A stretch of DNA of 64,000 bases, taken from positions 859,021-923,020 of the forward strand of contig NZ_BMLX01000002.1 in NCBI RefSeq assembly GCF_014645535.1, in the 5' to 3' direction. Shown here piece after piece: positions 8,734-19,039 of this stretch (position 1 is the stretch's first letter; the number at the start of each line of letters is the position of its first letter). The position numbers and the translations under genes are program-made. The notes under the pieces are model-generated. The model searched no databases. It saw only the letters and a program-made list of their open reading frames with translations, and was not told where the DNA came from. This DNA is from Silvimonas iriomotensis. Lineage in GTDB: Bacteria; Pseudomonadota; Gammaproteobacteria; Burkholderiales; Chitinibacteraceae.

Positions 8734-8749
8734 TAGCGATTAATTGCTA
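8734..8749. promoter_or_regulatory. Second, weaker LacI-type operator candidate
   Basis: TAGCGATTAATTGCTA matches its own reverse complement at 14 of 16 positions and shares the GATTAA core with the 8651 site. The centres lie about 82 bp apart, close to eight helical turns, so a repressor dimer pair could loop between them. It may also serve autoregulation of lacI. Confidence 0.4.
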
Positions 8750-8918
8750 CGGACTATATCAGCAGATTTTTGCCGATTGCAATACAGTGGCATGCTATTG
8801 CGGCGTACTTTTCATGCTGCCATGCAGCGTAAAATACATAGAAATCAGCATCATTGCGGGATACACGCAAATCGCCAGCATGATGGCGACGAAAGACAAA
8901 AAAGGTAATCAGAAAGAC

Positions 8919-9938
8919 ATGACTACACTTTCAGAGGTCGCCCATCGCGCGGGTGTTACCCCCGCCACCGTCTCCAACGTGTTGCGTAACCGGGGCCGTG
9001 TGAGCAAGGAAACGCGCGAGCGGGTCATGGAAGCCATCACTGCGCTGGGCTACCGCCCCAACCTGAACGCGCGCGCCCTGGCAGAAGGCCGCGGGCCAAC
9101 GCTGGCGCTGATGGTTTCCAGCATTGCCAACCCGTTCTATCCAGAGTTTGCGCTGGCCGTGGAACAAGCCGCGCGCGAGCATGGCAGCTTCATGCTGTTG
9201 TGTAACACCAATGACGATGCGGCAACGGCCTACGCCTACCTCAACCAGTTGTCCGGCTCGCTCTCTGAAGGCGTGCTGGTGATGAACTGCAACCTGGATT
9301 TCGGCACCTTGCGCCAAAGCCGCGCGCCGGTGGTGCTGTGCATGTGGGAAAAACCGGAAGAACCGCCCGGCCTGCCTTGTGTGGCGGTCAATTTCCGTCT
9401 GGCCGGGCAACTGGCGGCAGAGCACTTGCTGCGGCTGGGACACCGGCAGATTGGCGTGATTATCGGTAACGGCAAAGGCGGTGTGCACACCACACGGATG
9501 CAGGGTTTTATCGATACCGTGCGCGCTGCCGGCGTGGATTTGCCCGACAGTCACTGCCGCAACGGGCTTGATACCGTTCAGGGCGGCTACGACGCCGCCC
9601 GCGCCCTTTTGCTGGATCAACCGGGTCTGACCGCCATTTTTGCCACCAACGACCTGCCCGCCATTGGCGCCATGCACGCCGCAACCGATCTGAACCTGAA
9701 CGTGCCGGACGACTTGTCGGTGATTGGCATTACCGATATCCAGATGGCGCAGGAAACCCGCCCCGCGCTTTCTACCGTGGCGATCCCCACGCAAGAAGCG
9801 GCTGAAATGGCAGTCGATCTGTTGCGCAAACTGATCAAGCACCCGGCCCTGCCAGACACCCCGGATGAAATGCGCGTGACGTCAGAACCTTTGCTCAAAC
9901 CCAGGGCAAGCACCGCGCCCCCGAAACACAAGCTCTGA
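8919..9938 (+). CDS. LacI/GalR-family transcriptional repressor
   Basis: Starting at ATG 8919 the protein opens with the classic headpiece 'MTTLSEVAHRAGVTPATVSN' and has 339 residues. In-frame ATGs at 8880 and 8883 would add about a dozen residues and have no better ribosome site. The hinge helix is 'RPNLNARALAEGR'. The periplasmic-binding-like sensor domain runs from 'TLALMVSSIANPFYPEF' to the C-terminus. It is divergent from the ATPase-GH42-transporter operon, with two operator candidates between. The likely inducer is galactose or a galactoside, inferred from the linked GH42 enzyme. Confidence 0.92.
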   Translation: MTTLSEVAHRAGVTPATVSNVLRNRGRVSKETRERVMEAITALGYRPNLNARALAEGRGPTLALMVSSIANPFYPEFALAVEQAAREHGSFMLLCNTNDDAATAYAYLNQLSGSLSEGVLVMNCNLDFGTLRQSRAPVVLCMWEKPEEPPGLPCVAVNFRLAGQLAAEHLLRLGHRQIGVIIGNGKGGVHTTRMQGFIDTVRAAGVDLPDSHCRNGLDTVQGGYDAARALLLDQPGLTAIFATNDLPAIGAMHAATDLNLNVPDDLSVIGITDIQMAQETRPALSTVAIPTQEAAEMAVDLLRKLIKHPALPDTPDEMRVTSEPLLKPRASTAPPKHKL

Positions 9939-10146
9939 GTAGTCAGACGGTTGCCCGCAATGGCAGCGGCTGATCTTGCTGCCCAGGATGTTTTGCCGCG
10001 AGAACGCCCGGTCAACAGCCCGGTCTTTGACTGTCGGCCCGTTTCAGAATGGCCTACAGCGCTGCATGCAAGTGACTGATAGTGTTGACTTTGTTGTCAG
10101 CGCACAGTGAATCCTGTGACCTTTATGGTTAAACAGGAGAAACATC

Positions 10147-12334
<2,188 letters not shown>

Positions 12335-12356
12335 GTTGTTGCTCCTTTTGAATCGA

Positions 12357-13562
12357 TCAAGTACGTACCGGCCGGGCAACAAGGCTCAGCCGGGGTAGCA
12401 GTGCCACCACCAGACAGCCCACGCCAGCCAGGCCCACGATCAGCCCCATTGGCCAGGGCGTGCCGTCGGCAAACCAGCCCAGCATGGCGGCGGTGAACAC
12501 GCCGCTGCCGTAATGCACCGCCCCGATCAGCGACGATGCCGCGCCGGCCTGGCGTTCAAACAATGACAGCGCACCGGCCACCGAATTGGCGACGATAAAA
12601 CCACTGGGCGCCATGAAGAAAAACACCGGCACGGCCAGCCCGGCCACATCGCCAAAGCCCGTTTTTGCCGTGAAGATCAGCACCACGCCGGCCACCGCCA
12701 CCATGACCGCGCCGAGCTGGAACAAGCGCTCGCTGCCCATGCGGGCAATCAGCCGGGTATTAAGGAAATTCACGGCCATCAGACCGACGATATTCACGCT
12801 GAACAACAAGCCGAATACGGTGGGGGACACATGGTAGTAATCGACATACGCAAACGGCGTGCCGGCAATGAAGGCATAACAGCCACCGTAGTAAAAACCA
12901 CCGGCCAGCGCATAGGTCAGCAAGCGCGGATCGCGGATGAGCTGCAGATATTCGGCCAGCGTGTGGCGCAAGGGTGCGCGGTTACGGCGGGTTGGCGGCA
13001 AGGTTTCCGGCAGCAGTTTCAAGGCGAACAACGCCAGCACGCCGCAAGCAGCCAGTACGCCAAAAATGGCACGCCATGACCAGAATTTGAGAATCTGTCC
13101 GCCCAGCAAGGGCCCGGCCAGCGGGGCCACCGCCATCATCAGGATCAGCAGCGACAATATCTGCGCCGAGCGTTCCCACGCATACAGATCACGCACCATG
13201 GCCCGTGCCAGCACCGGGCCGGCGCATGCGCCCAGTGCCTGTACCGCACGCCAGAACAGCAACTGGTTGATATCCGCCGCCACCGCGCAGCCCACCGAGC
13301 CCACGGCAAACAGCAGCAAACCCGCCGCAATGGGGCCGCGCCGGCCAATACGATCGCTGATCGGGCCCCACAACAACTGGCCCAGACTAAACCCGGTCAG
13401 GAAGGTAGAGATCGTCAACGCGACCCGGCCCATGTCGGTGTGCAGATCATGGACCAGCGTGGGCAAAGCCGGCAGGTACATATCTGTGGCGATCGAGGAA
13501 AACGACATCAGCGCGCTGAGGATGATCATCAGGCGCAGGCCATGGTCGCGAGGGGTGTTCAT
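12357..13562 (-). CDS. Bcr/CflA-type multidrug MFS exporter
   Basis: The chosen start is ATG 13562 ('MNTPRDHGLRLMIIL'), giving 401 residues and twelve predicted membrane segments, the normal Bcr/CflA size. The diagnostic motif 'ATDMYLPALPTL' follows the first segment, and motif A is 'LLWGPISDRIGRRG'. No good ribosome site lies before this ATG. Instead a 14-codon leader with a strong site ends in an ATGA overlap with it (see the 13559 entry). Bcr/CflA proteins are drug/proton antiporters of the inner membrane. This is the first gene of the MFS-SDR-AKR operon opposite the LysR gene. Confidence 0.9.
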   Translation of the reverse strand: MNTPRDHGLRLMIILSALMSFSSIATDMYLPALPTLVHDLHTDMGRVALTISTFLTGFSLGQLLWGPISDRIGRRGPIAAGLLLFAVGSVGCAVAADINQLLFWRAVQALGACAGPVLARAMVRDLYAWERSAQILSLLILMMAVAPLAGPLLGGQILKFWSWRAIFGVLAACGVLALFALKLLPETLPPTRRNRAPLRHTLAEYLQLIRDPRLLTYALAGGFYYGGCYAFIAGTPFAYVDYYHVSPTVFGLLFSVNIVGLMAVNFLNTRLIARMGSERLFQLGAVMVAVAGVVLIFTAKTGFGDVAGLAVPVFFFMAPSGFIVANSVAGALSLFERQAGAASSLIGAVHYGSGVFTAAMLGWFADGTPWPMGLIVGLAGVGCLVVALLPRLSLVARPVRT

Positions 13563-13603
13563 GGGCGGCTGAACGCCAAAATGGTGGGCGATCTCTGTTG
13601 CAT
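13559..13603 (-). CDS. Candidate 14-residue leader peptide coupled to the MFS gene
   Basis: On the - strand, CCGGAGAAAACC precedes an ATG at 13603. The frame encodes MQQRSPTILAFSRP and stops at the TGA whose bases overlap the ATG of the MFS gene as ATGA. The ribosome site (GGAG, 6-base spacing) is much better than that of the MFS gene itself. Translation of the leader could therefore deliver ribosomes to the exporter start. Whether it senses a drug by ribosome stalling, as leader peptides of some resistance genes do, is speculation. Confidence 0.45.
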   Translation of the reverse strand: MQQRSPTILAFSRP

Positions 13604-13667
13604 GGTTTTCTCCGGCAAGTGACAGGTCTGCGATGGAGAAAAGTGTATGACGCAGTGATATGCTGAA

Positions 13668-13684
13668 CAATCCAGCCTGGATTG
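13668..13684. promoter_or_regulatory. LysR-type binding-site candidate
   Basis: CAATCCAGCCTGGATTG has perfect 7-bp arms around GCC and contains the T-N11-A pattern of LysR recognition sites. It lies in the divergent gap, 26 bp before the lysR start. Confidence 0.55.
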
Positions 13685-13710
13685 CATCTCTTAGTGAAGG
13701 ATTTTCATCA

Positions 13711-14616
13711 ATGCAGAAAACCGGCGTCTCTGAACTGGCCGCGTTTATGGCCATTGCCGAACAGGGGAGTTTTCGCGCAGCCGCGCGCACGCTGGATGTG
13801 TCGCCCTCGGCCCTCAGCCATGCCATGCGCGTACTGGAAGAACGCCTGGGCGCGCGCTTGCTCAACCGCACCACGCGCTCTGTAGCGCTGACCGAGGCGG
13901 GCGAGAAACTGCTGAACCGCATCCGCCCCGCCCTGACGGATATTGATGAGGCGCTGCAAGAAGTGACCAACGCGCGCGAGCGGCCGTCCGGCGCATTGCG
14001 GATCAACTGCTCTGAATCTGCCGCCACGCCACTCATACAACATGTGTTGCCGGATTTTCTGGCGCGCTATCCGGATATCCATATCGAGTTCGTGGTGGAC
14101 TCAAGAATGGTGGATATCGTCGCCGCCGGTTACGACGCTGGCATCCGCATTGAAGAAGCGGTGCCCAAAGACATGATTGCGGTGAAGTTTGGCCCGGACA
14201 TCCGCTTTGCAGCAGTGGCCTCGCCCGAGTATCTGGCCCGCCACGCGCCCCCGCAGGTGCCGCTGGATCTACTCAAGCACAGCTGCATCCGGTTCCGCTT
14301 TGAGAGCGGCGCGCTCTACCGCTGGGACTTGCGCTGGCGCGGGCGGCCCGTCAACCTGGACGTTAACGGCCCGATCACGGTCGGCAGTATGCGGCTGGCC
14401 ATCGAAGCCGCGCTGCAAGGCATCGGCATTGCCTGGATCAACGAAACGCAGATCGAAACACATCTGGCCAGCGGCCGGCTGGTGCGCCTGCTGGGGGAAT
14501 GGAGCCCGTCTTTTCCCGGCCTGTGTCTTTACTACCCGGCCAATCGCCACCCGCCCGCCGCCTTGCGCTTGTTTGCGCAAGCGGTGCGCGACTGGGCAGC
14601 GGCCACGCGGGCTTAG
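13711..14616 (+). CDS. LysR-family transcriptional regulator
   Basis: ATG 13711 gives 'MQKTGVSELAAFMAIAEQGS' and 301 residues. The winged helix covers residues 1-65 ('SFRAAARTLDVSPSALSHAM', 'LLNRTTRSVALTEAGE'). The substrate-binding domain follows from about residue 95 ('GALRINCSESAATPLIQHVL'). This subtype, with 'DAGIRIEEAVPKDM', is common beside MFS exporters and SDRs. It is divergent from the MFS-SDR-AKR operon, with a palindrome between. Its TAG stop overlaps the TAA stop of the convergent MFS gene by two bases. Confidence 0.92.
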   Translation: MQKTGVSELAAFMAIAEQGSFRAAARTLDVSPSALSHAMRVLEERLGARLLNRTTRSVALTEAGEKLLNRIRPALTDIDEALQEVTNARERPSGALRINCSESAATPLIQHVLPDFLARYPDIHIEFVVDSRMVDIVAAGYDAGIRIEEAVPKDMIAVKFGPDIRFAAVASPEYLARHAPPQVPLDLLKHSCIRFRFESGALYRWDLRWRGRPVNLDVNGPITVGSMRLAIEAALQGIGIAWINETQIETHLASGRLVRLLGEWSPSFPGLCLYYPANRHPPAALRLFAQAVRDWAAATRA

Positions 14617-16049
14617 TGAGAGATTTGTTCCAGCGCCAGACCGTTGGTTTTTGGTCCCATCAGGCCGATCACCGCCATCACCACCAGCATGGCCGCCGCG
14701 ATAAAGACAAACACGCCCGGCGTGCCAAAGCCCTTGAGCACGGCGGCGATGATAAAGCTGGAGAAAATGGCAGAGAACCTGCTCCAGGAATACACAAACC
14801 CGACCGCCCGCGCGCGGATGGCCGTGGGGAAGAGTTCAGCCTGATACGCATGAAAACTGTAGGACATGATGTTGCTGGCCAGGGTAATCAGAATACCCAG
14901 CGTCACCAGCATGATGGCGTCCGTGCTGTGCGCAAAACCCAGGCCGCAGAGCATGATCACAGCCGCCATCACCACAATGGCCGTTTTGCGTTCGATCCGG
15001 TCGCCAATATACAAACCAATCAGCGGGCCAACCGGCGCGGCAATGGCAATCAGGCTGGAGTACATCAGGCTGGTGGTAATGGTGATGCCTTGCTTGATCA
15101 GCAGCGTCGGCACCCAGTTGGCAAAGCCAAAAAACCCCACGGTCTGAAAAATGTTGAAGATCACCAGCATGATGGTGCGTTTGCGATACGGCGGCATCCA
15201 CAGATCGGCAAAGCGGCCTTTGGCGGTATCGGCCTCGGTCAGATCAGGCGCGGCCGGTTGCGGCAGCGGGCGGCCCAGTTCAGCGGCGACTTTGGCCTCC
15301 AGCGCAGCCACAATCTGTTCGGCCTCAGCCAGGCGCCCCTGGCGCGCCAGCCAGCGCGGGCTTTCCGGCAGGGCGCGGCGAATCCACCACACGCCAATGG
15401 CGGCCTGGGCACCGATCAGCACCACCCAGCGCCAGCCATCCAGACCGAACGGTTTGTGCGGCACCAGCAAATACGCCAGAAACGCCGCAAATGGCACAGC
15501 CAGAAAACCGACGGCTTGCTCGCAGGCAAAGGCGCGGCCACGGATTTCCCGCGGGACAAGTTCCGAGATATACGCCCCGATGGTCACCATTTCCACGCCG
15601 ATGCCGATCCCGGCCAGGAAGCGCCACACGTTCAGTCCCAGCGCGGTGTCCTGGAATGCCATGACCATGTTCGCCACCGAATACCACAGCAGCGACCAGG
15701 TAAAGATGGCGCGACGACCGTAACGGTCGGCCAGAAAACCGCAGACGCTGGTCCCGACAAACAGACCGGCAAACAGCGCTGCAATAAAACTGGCCACGCC
15801 GGTGGTGCCAAACAAACCTTGCGTGGTCGCGGTCAGAATGCCGCCTTTCACCAGGCCCGGCGCGATATAGCCGGTGTACAAGAGGTCGTACAACTCAAAG
15901 AAAAAGCCCAGGCTCAACAGCGCCACCAGAATCCAGACCGTGCGCGTGGCAGGCAGGCGATCAAGGCGGGCGGAGATCAGGGCTGCATCAAGCCGGGCTT
16001 GTGTGCCGGCATGGGCGGATTGGGTGCTGGAGTCGGGCTGGGCGGCCAT
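14613..16049 (-). CDS. MFS transporter, sugar-porter/aromatic-acid symporter type
   Basis: ATG 16049 is preceded by AGGAAGAG and gives 478 residues with twelve membrane segments. A 40-residue soluble N-terminus precedes 'WILVALLSLGFFFELYDLLY'; the acidic residues in this first helix are typical of the sugar-porter/AAHS branch. Motif A is 'CGFLADRYGRRAIF', and 'RWLARQGRLAEAEQIV' starts the long central loop with the PESPRW signature just before it. The cargo is unknown: organic acids, nicotinate and aromatic acids are all carried by this branch. It has no linked catabolic gene, and its terminus overlaps that of the convergent lysR. Confidence 0.85.
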   Translation of the reverse strand: MAAQPDSSTQSAHAGTQARLDAALISARLDRLPATRTVWILVALLSLGFFFELYDLLYTGYIAPGLVKGGILTATTQGLFGTTGVASFIAALFAGLFVGTSVCGFLADRYGRRAIFTWSLLWYSVANMVMAFQDTALGLNVWRFLAGIGIGVEMVTIGAYISELVPREIRGRAFACEQAVGFLAVPFAAFLAYLLVPHKPFGLDGWRWVVLIGAQAAIGVWWIRRALPESPRWLARQGRLAEAEQIVAALEAKVAAELGRPLPQPAAPDLTEADTAKGRFADLWMPPYRKRTIMLVIFNIFQTVGFFGFANWVPTLLIKQGITITTSLMYSSLIAIAAPVGPLIGLYIGDRIERKTAIVVMAAVIMLCGLGFAHSTDAIMLVTLGILITLASNIMSYSFHAYQAELFPTAIRARAVGFVYSWSRFSAIFSSFIIAAVLKGFGTPGVFVFIAAAMLVVMAVIGLMGPKTNGLALEQISH

Positions 16050-16170
16050 TGCTATCTCTTCCTGGATTTTGAAAACCGGTCTGAAGCCGGTCTGCATGCG
16101 GCAAAGCGGCTAGCGTACCCGGAAATCGCACCGTCCGGGCAACTGCCACCAGAGATCTCCCCCCCTGCCC

Positions 16171-17382
16171 TCAACCGCCCCCTGCGGTAGCCAGGTGGGT
16201 GTTATGGCCCAGGCGCAAGCCCAGCACCAGCGGCACCGCAATGGCATACAACACCACCACCGACAACCAGATTGCGCCGGGCCAGTGCGCGCGCACGCCA
16301 AAATAGAGTGTGGAGAACACCAGCGGGGCGATGATGGACGCCAGGCTCACCACCGAGGCCAGCACGCCCTGGAATTGCCCTTGCTGGCTTTCATCCACCT
16401 GGCGGGTCGCCATGGCTTGCAGCGCGGGCGCGCCAATGCCGCCCAGGGCAAACACCGGCATGATCGCAAACACCAGCCAGCCCTGCCGGGTAAATGCCAT
16501 CACCACCAGCGCCACACAGACCCCGGCCATGCCGGCCAGTACCGCGCCACGCTCGCCAAGCAGTTTGACGGCGGGCCCCGGCAAAAACGCCTGCGCCAGC
16601 GTCTGGCACACACCGAAGGTGCCCAGCGACAAGCCCACCCACAGCCCGTTCCACTGGAAGGCATCATTGCCCCACAAGGCCCAGCAGGTGCCGTAGACCT
16701 CGCCCGTGCCGCTGAAGATGAAAAAGATCAGCATTACCGGCAGCAAGGGTTTCATGGAGAACGCCCAGCGCAAGGGGCGCAGCGGGTTGAGTGCGGCCAG
16801 ATTGACTGGCGCGCGCACTGGCGTGCGTGATTCCGGCAAGACCAGCAGCGCCAGCAAGAAGTTGGCCGCATTGAGAATGGCCGCCGCCATAAATGGCAAA
16901 CGCAGGTTGACATCGCCCAGGATACCGCCCAGCACCGGGCCGATGATGAAGCCGGCGCCAAACACCGCGTTGAATAGCCCAAAGCGCCGCGCGCGCTGGT
17001 CTTCTGGCGTGATGTCGGTGATATAGGCCATCGCCACCGCCATATTGGCGCTGGTCAGGCCGGCAATGGCGCGCCCCAGGAACAGCAGCCACAACTGGCT
17101 GGAAAACGCCATCAACAGGTAATTGATGGCCGCGCCGGCCAGCGATATTAACAGCACCGGCCGCCGCCCCAGGCGGTCGCTCAAGGCGCCTAGTACCGGG
17201 GCAAAGATGAACTGCATCAAGGCATACAGCGCCGTCATGATGCCGATCCAGAAGGCGATATTGCCGGCATGGGTAACCTGGGCCAGCAAGCGCGGCAGGA
17301 TGGGAAAGATCAGCCCGATGCCAACGGCATCCAGACCAATCGCACAGAAGATCACGATCAGTGACTTGTCGGGATATTTCAT
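16171..17382 (-). CDS. TetA-like MFS exporter
   Basis: ATG 17382 gives 'MKYPDKSLIVIFCAIGLDAV' and 403 residues with twelve membrane segments. The first helix 'GLDAVGIGLIFPILPRLL', loop 2-3 motif 'GALSDRLGRRPVLLIS' and 'GPVLGGILGD' of motif C are those of the TetA/DHA1 drug-proton antiporters. Many TetA-like exporters do not carry tetracycline, so resistance is not claimed. It is divergent from a TetR regulator across a 21-bp palindrome, the classic tetA/tetR layout. The true cargo is likely the ligand of that repressor. Confidence 0.88.
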   Translation of the reverse strand: MKYPDKSLIVIFCAIGLDAVGIGLIFPILPRLLAQVTHAGNIAFWIGIMTALYALMQFIFAPVLGALSDRLGRRPVLLISLAGAAINYLLMAFSSQLWLLFLGRAIAGLTSANMAVAMAYITDITPEDQRARRFGLFNAVFGAGFIIGPVLGGILGDVNLRLPFMAAAILNAANFLLALLVLPESRTPVRAPVNLAALNPLRPLRWAFSMKPLLPVMLIFFIFSGTGEVYGTCWALWGNDAFQWNGLWVGLSLGTFGVCQTLAQAFLPGPAVKLLGERGAVLAGMAGVCVALVVMAFTRQGWLVFAIMPVFALGGIGAPALQAMATRQVDESQQGQFQGVLASVVSLASIIAPLVFSTLYFGVRAHWPGAIWLSVVVLYAIAVPLVLGLRLGHNTHLATAGGG

Positions 17383-17394
17383 AGATTCAATATA

Positions 17395-17415
17395 ATTTTG
17401 TACTGAGTACAAAAT
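17395..17415. promoter_or_regulatory. TetR operator, perfect 21-bp palindrome
   Basis: The core TTTTGTACTGAGTACAAAA (17396-17414) is a perfect 9-1-9 inverted repeat, and the next base pair outward also matches. It lies 12 bp upstream of the exporter start and 22 bp before the tetR ATG at 17438, so one site can repress both genes. Confidence 0.85.
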
Positions 17416-17437
17416 AGCATGTGCTATGATCGCCGGC

Positions 17438-18076
17438 ATGTCAATGCCATCTGATCTTCGGACCCGTAAACGCCTCGCCACGCGGCAAAGTATCTCCAAT
17501 GCGGCCACGCGCCTGTTTCTGGAGCATGGCTTTGACCGGGTGACGGTTGATGAGATTGCCGCCGCCGCAGACGTCGGCCGCATGACGGTGTTCAACTACT
17601 TCCCGCGCAAAGAAGACATGTTCTTTGACCGTGATGAAGAAGCGCACGAGGTACTGCGCGAGGCCCTGCGCCAGCGCGCGCCCGGCGTATCAGCCATCGA
17701 AACCCTGCGCTTGCTGGCACACCGCCTGATTGCCATGCGCAGCCCGTTTGTGGCGTTCTCGGCCGACAGCAAAGGCTTTATCGAAACCGTAGAAAGCAGC
17801 GAGACGCTCAAAGCGCGAGCGCGGGCCATGCGTGATGAACTGGGGCAGACGGTCGCCACCGGACTGGCCCACAGCGCCGGGCAAGACCCGACCGATCCTG
17901 CAGCGCAACTGGCTGCGGCGTTGCTGGTTGCCACCTGGACCACGGCTTTTCTGCACGCGCATCGGCTATTTCAGGCGCAGCGCGATACAGCGGCGGCCAA
18001 TACGGCTTTTCTGGCCCTGATTGACCAGGGCACGCTGGGCGTGAACGCCGCGCTGGCGGGTTCGCCCTACGTTTGA
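17438..18076 (+). CDS. TetR-family repressor of the TetA-like exporter
   Basis: Three in-frame ATGs (17426, 17438, 17444) lack a clear ribosome site. I use 17438, giving 'MSMPSDLRTRKRLATRQSIS' and about 212 residues. The helix-turn-helix contains 'GFDRVTVDEIAAAADVGRMT' and 'VFNYFPRKEDMF', a strong TetR signature. The C-terminal domain is helical and unassigned. It is divergent from the exporter at 16171-17382. The perfect palindrome between them makes mutual control very likely. Confidence 0.9.
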   Translation: MSMPSDLRTRKRLATRQSISNAATRLFLEHGFDRVTVDEIAAAADVGRMTVFNYFPRKEDMFFDRDEEAHEVLREALRQRAPGVSAIETLRLLAHRLIAMRSPFVAFSADSKGFIETVESSETLKARARAMRDELGQTVATGLAHSAGQDPTDPAAQLAAALLVATWTTAFLHAHRLFQAQRDTAAANTAFLALIDQGTLGVNAALAGSPYV

Positions 18077-18231
18077 CTGCGCTTCACGCAGCCTCGCCCG
18101 TGCCTTGATCGATCATTCCTGCTGACTCACCGCGGAAATATGCAATCTTTCGCTGTTTTTTGACATTCAAACCGGTTTGATATCCATGAACGGCGGTTTA
18201 GACTCATTCTTCCCTTGTCTGGAGAATGGTC

Positions 18232-19008
18232 GTGAATACCCGCCTGGATCTGCTGCAGCGTCTGCAAGAAATTGGTCAATCACTTGAACACAGCGGCGAA
18301 GCACTGGCGCTGTTTGGTCTGGGCTCCGCCGGGATCGAGCGCGAGCGGATGGATCAGTGGTCTGACCTGGATTTCTTCGCCATTGCCAAAGACGGCAAGA
18401 AGGCCCGGCTGATCGACCTCCTGGACTGGTTATCAAACATCCGCCCGCTGGCCTTTGCCTACCGCAATACCATCGACGGCCACAAAGTCATGTTCGACGA
18501 CGGCATCTTTTGCGAATTTGCCGTGTTTGAACTGGATGAACTGCCGCGCATTTTCTACTCGCCCGGGCAAATGGTCTGGGCGGCACCGGGCGTGCCCGAC
18601 ACCATTTGCCAGCCCATAGCGCAGCCGCCCGCCGCCAGAACAGAAAGCTGGCTGATCGGTGAAATCCTCGGCAACGTGTATGTGGGCCTGGGCCGCTATG
18701 CGCGCGGTGAACGGTTGTCCGGCTTTCGCCTTGTGCAGGTAGACGCCGTCAACCGCGTGCTGGAACTGACGGCGCTGGCCGCCGCACCAGCCGCGCCGAC
18801 TGACCGCTTTGCGCCAGAGCGCCGCTTCGAGTTCCGTTATCCGGATCAAGCCGTGGCGCCCTTCATGCCCGGTTACACGGCAACGCCGCAGGCCGCGCTG
18901 CATGTGCTGGACTGGCTCAAGGCACGTTATCCAGTCAATGAAGCCATGGATCAGGCCATCCGCCAGATCGCCGCAGAGATTTTGTCCAGAACCCAAGCGA
19001 CAGCGTGA
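18232..19008 (+). CDS. Nucleotidyltransferase-fold protein, LinB/ANT-like
   Basis: GTG 18232 is chosen since GGAG lies 7 bases upstream; the ATG at 18226 is too close to it. The product has 258 residues. 'FGLGSAGIERERM' then 'DQWSDLDFFAIA' gives the GS-x(n)-DxD signature of DNA polymerase beta-type nucleotidyltransferases (about residues 31-47), and a third acidic residue may be in 'GIFCEFAVFELDEL'. The C-terminal half is helical, as in lincosamide and aminoglycoside nucleotidyltransferases. It could adenylylate a small molecule, but drug resistance is only one option. It is monocistronic and convergent with the FAD monooxygenase. Confidence 0.6.
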   Translation: MNTRLDLLQRLQEIGQSLEHSGEALALFGLGSAGIERERMDQWSDLDFFAIAKDGKKARLIDLLDWLSNIRPLAFAYRNTIDGHKVMFDDGIFCEFAVFELDELPRIFYSPGQMVWAAPGVPDTICQPIAQPPAARTESWLIGEILGNVYVGLGRYARGERLSGFRLVQVDAVNRVLELTALAAAPAAPTDRFAPERRFEFRYPDQAVAPFMPGYTATPQAALHVLDWLKARYPVNEAMDQAIRQIAAEILSRTQATA

Positions 19009-19039
19009 GAAACACACGCGGCTAGCCGCGACGCCACGG

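Noticed and set aside
13563-14036. An upstream extension of the Bcr/CflA frame by 158 codons.
   Set aside because: The extension runs antisense through the lysR gene, and the first membrane helix starts only after ATG 13562.
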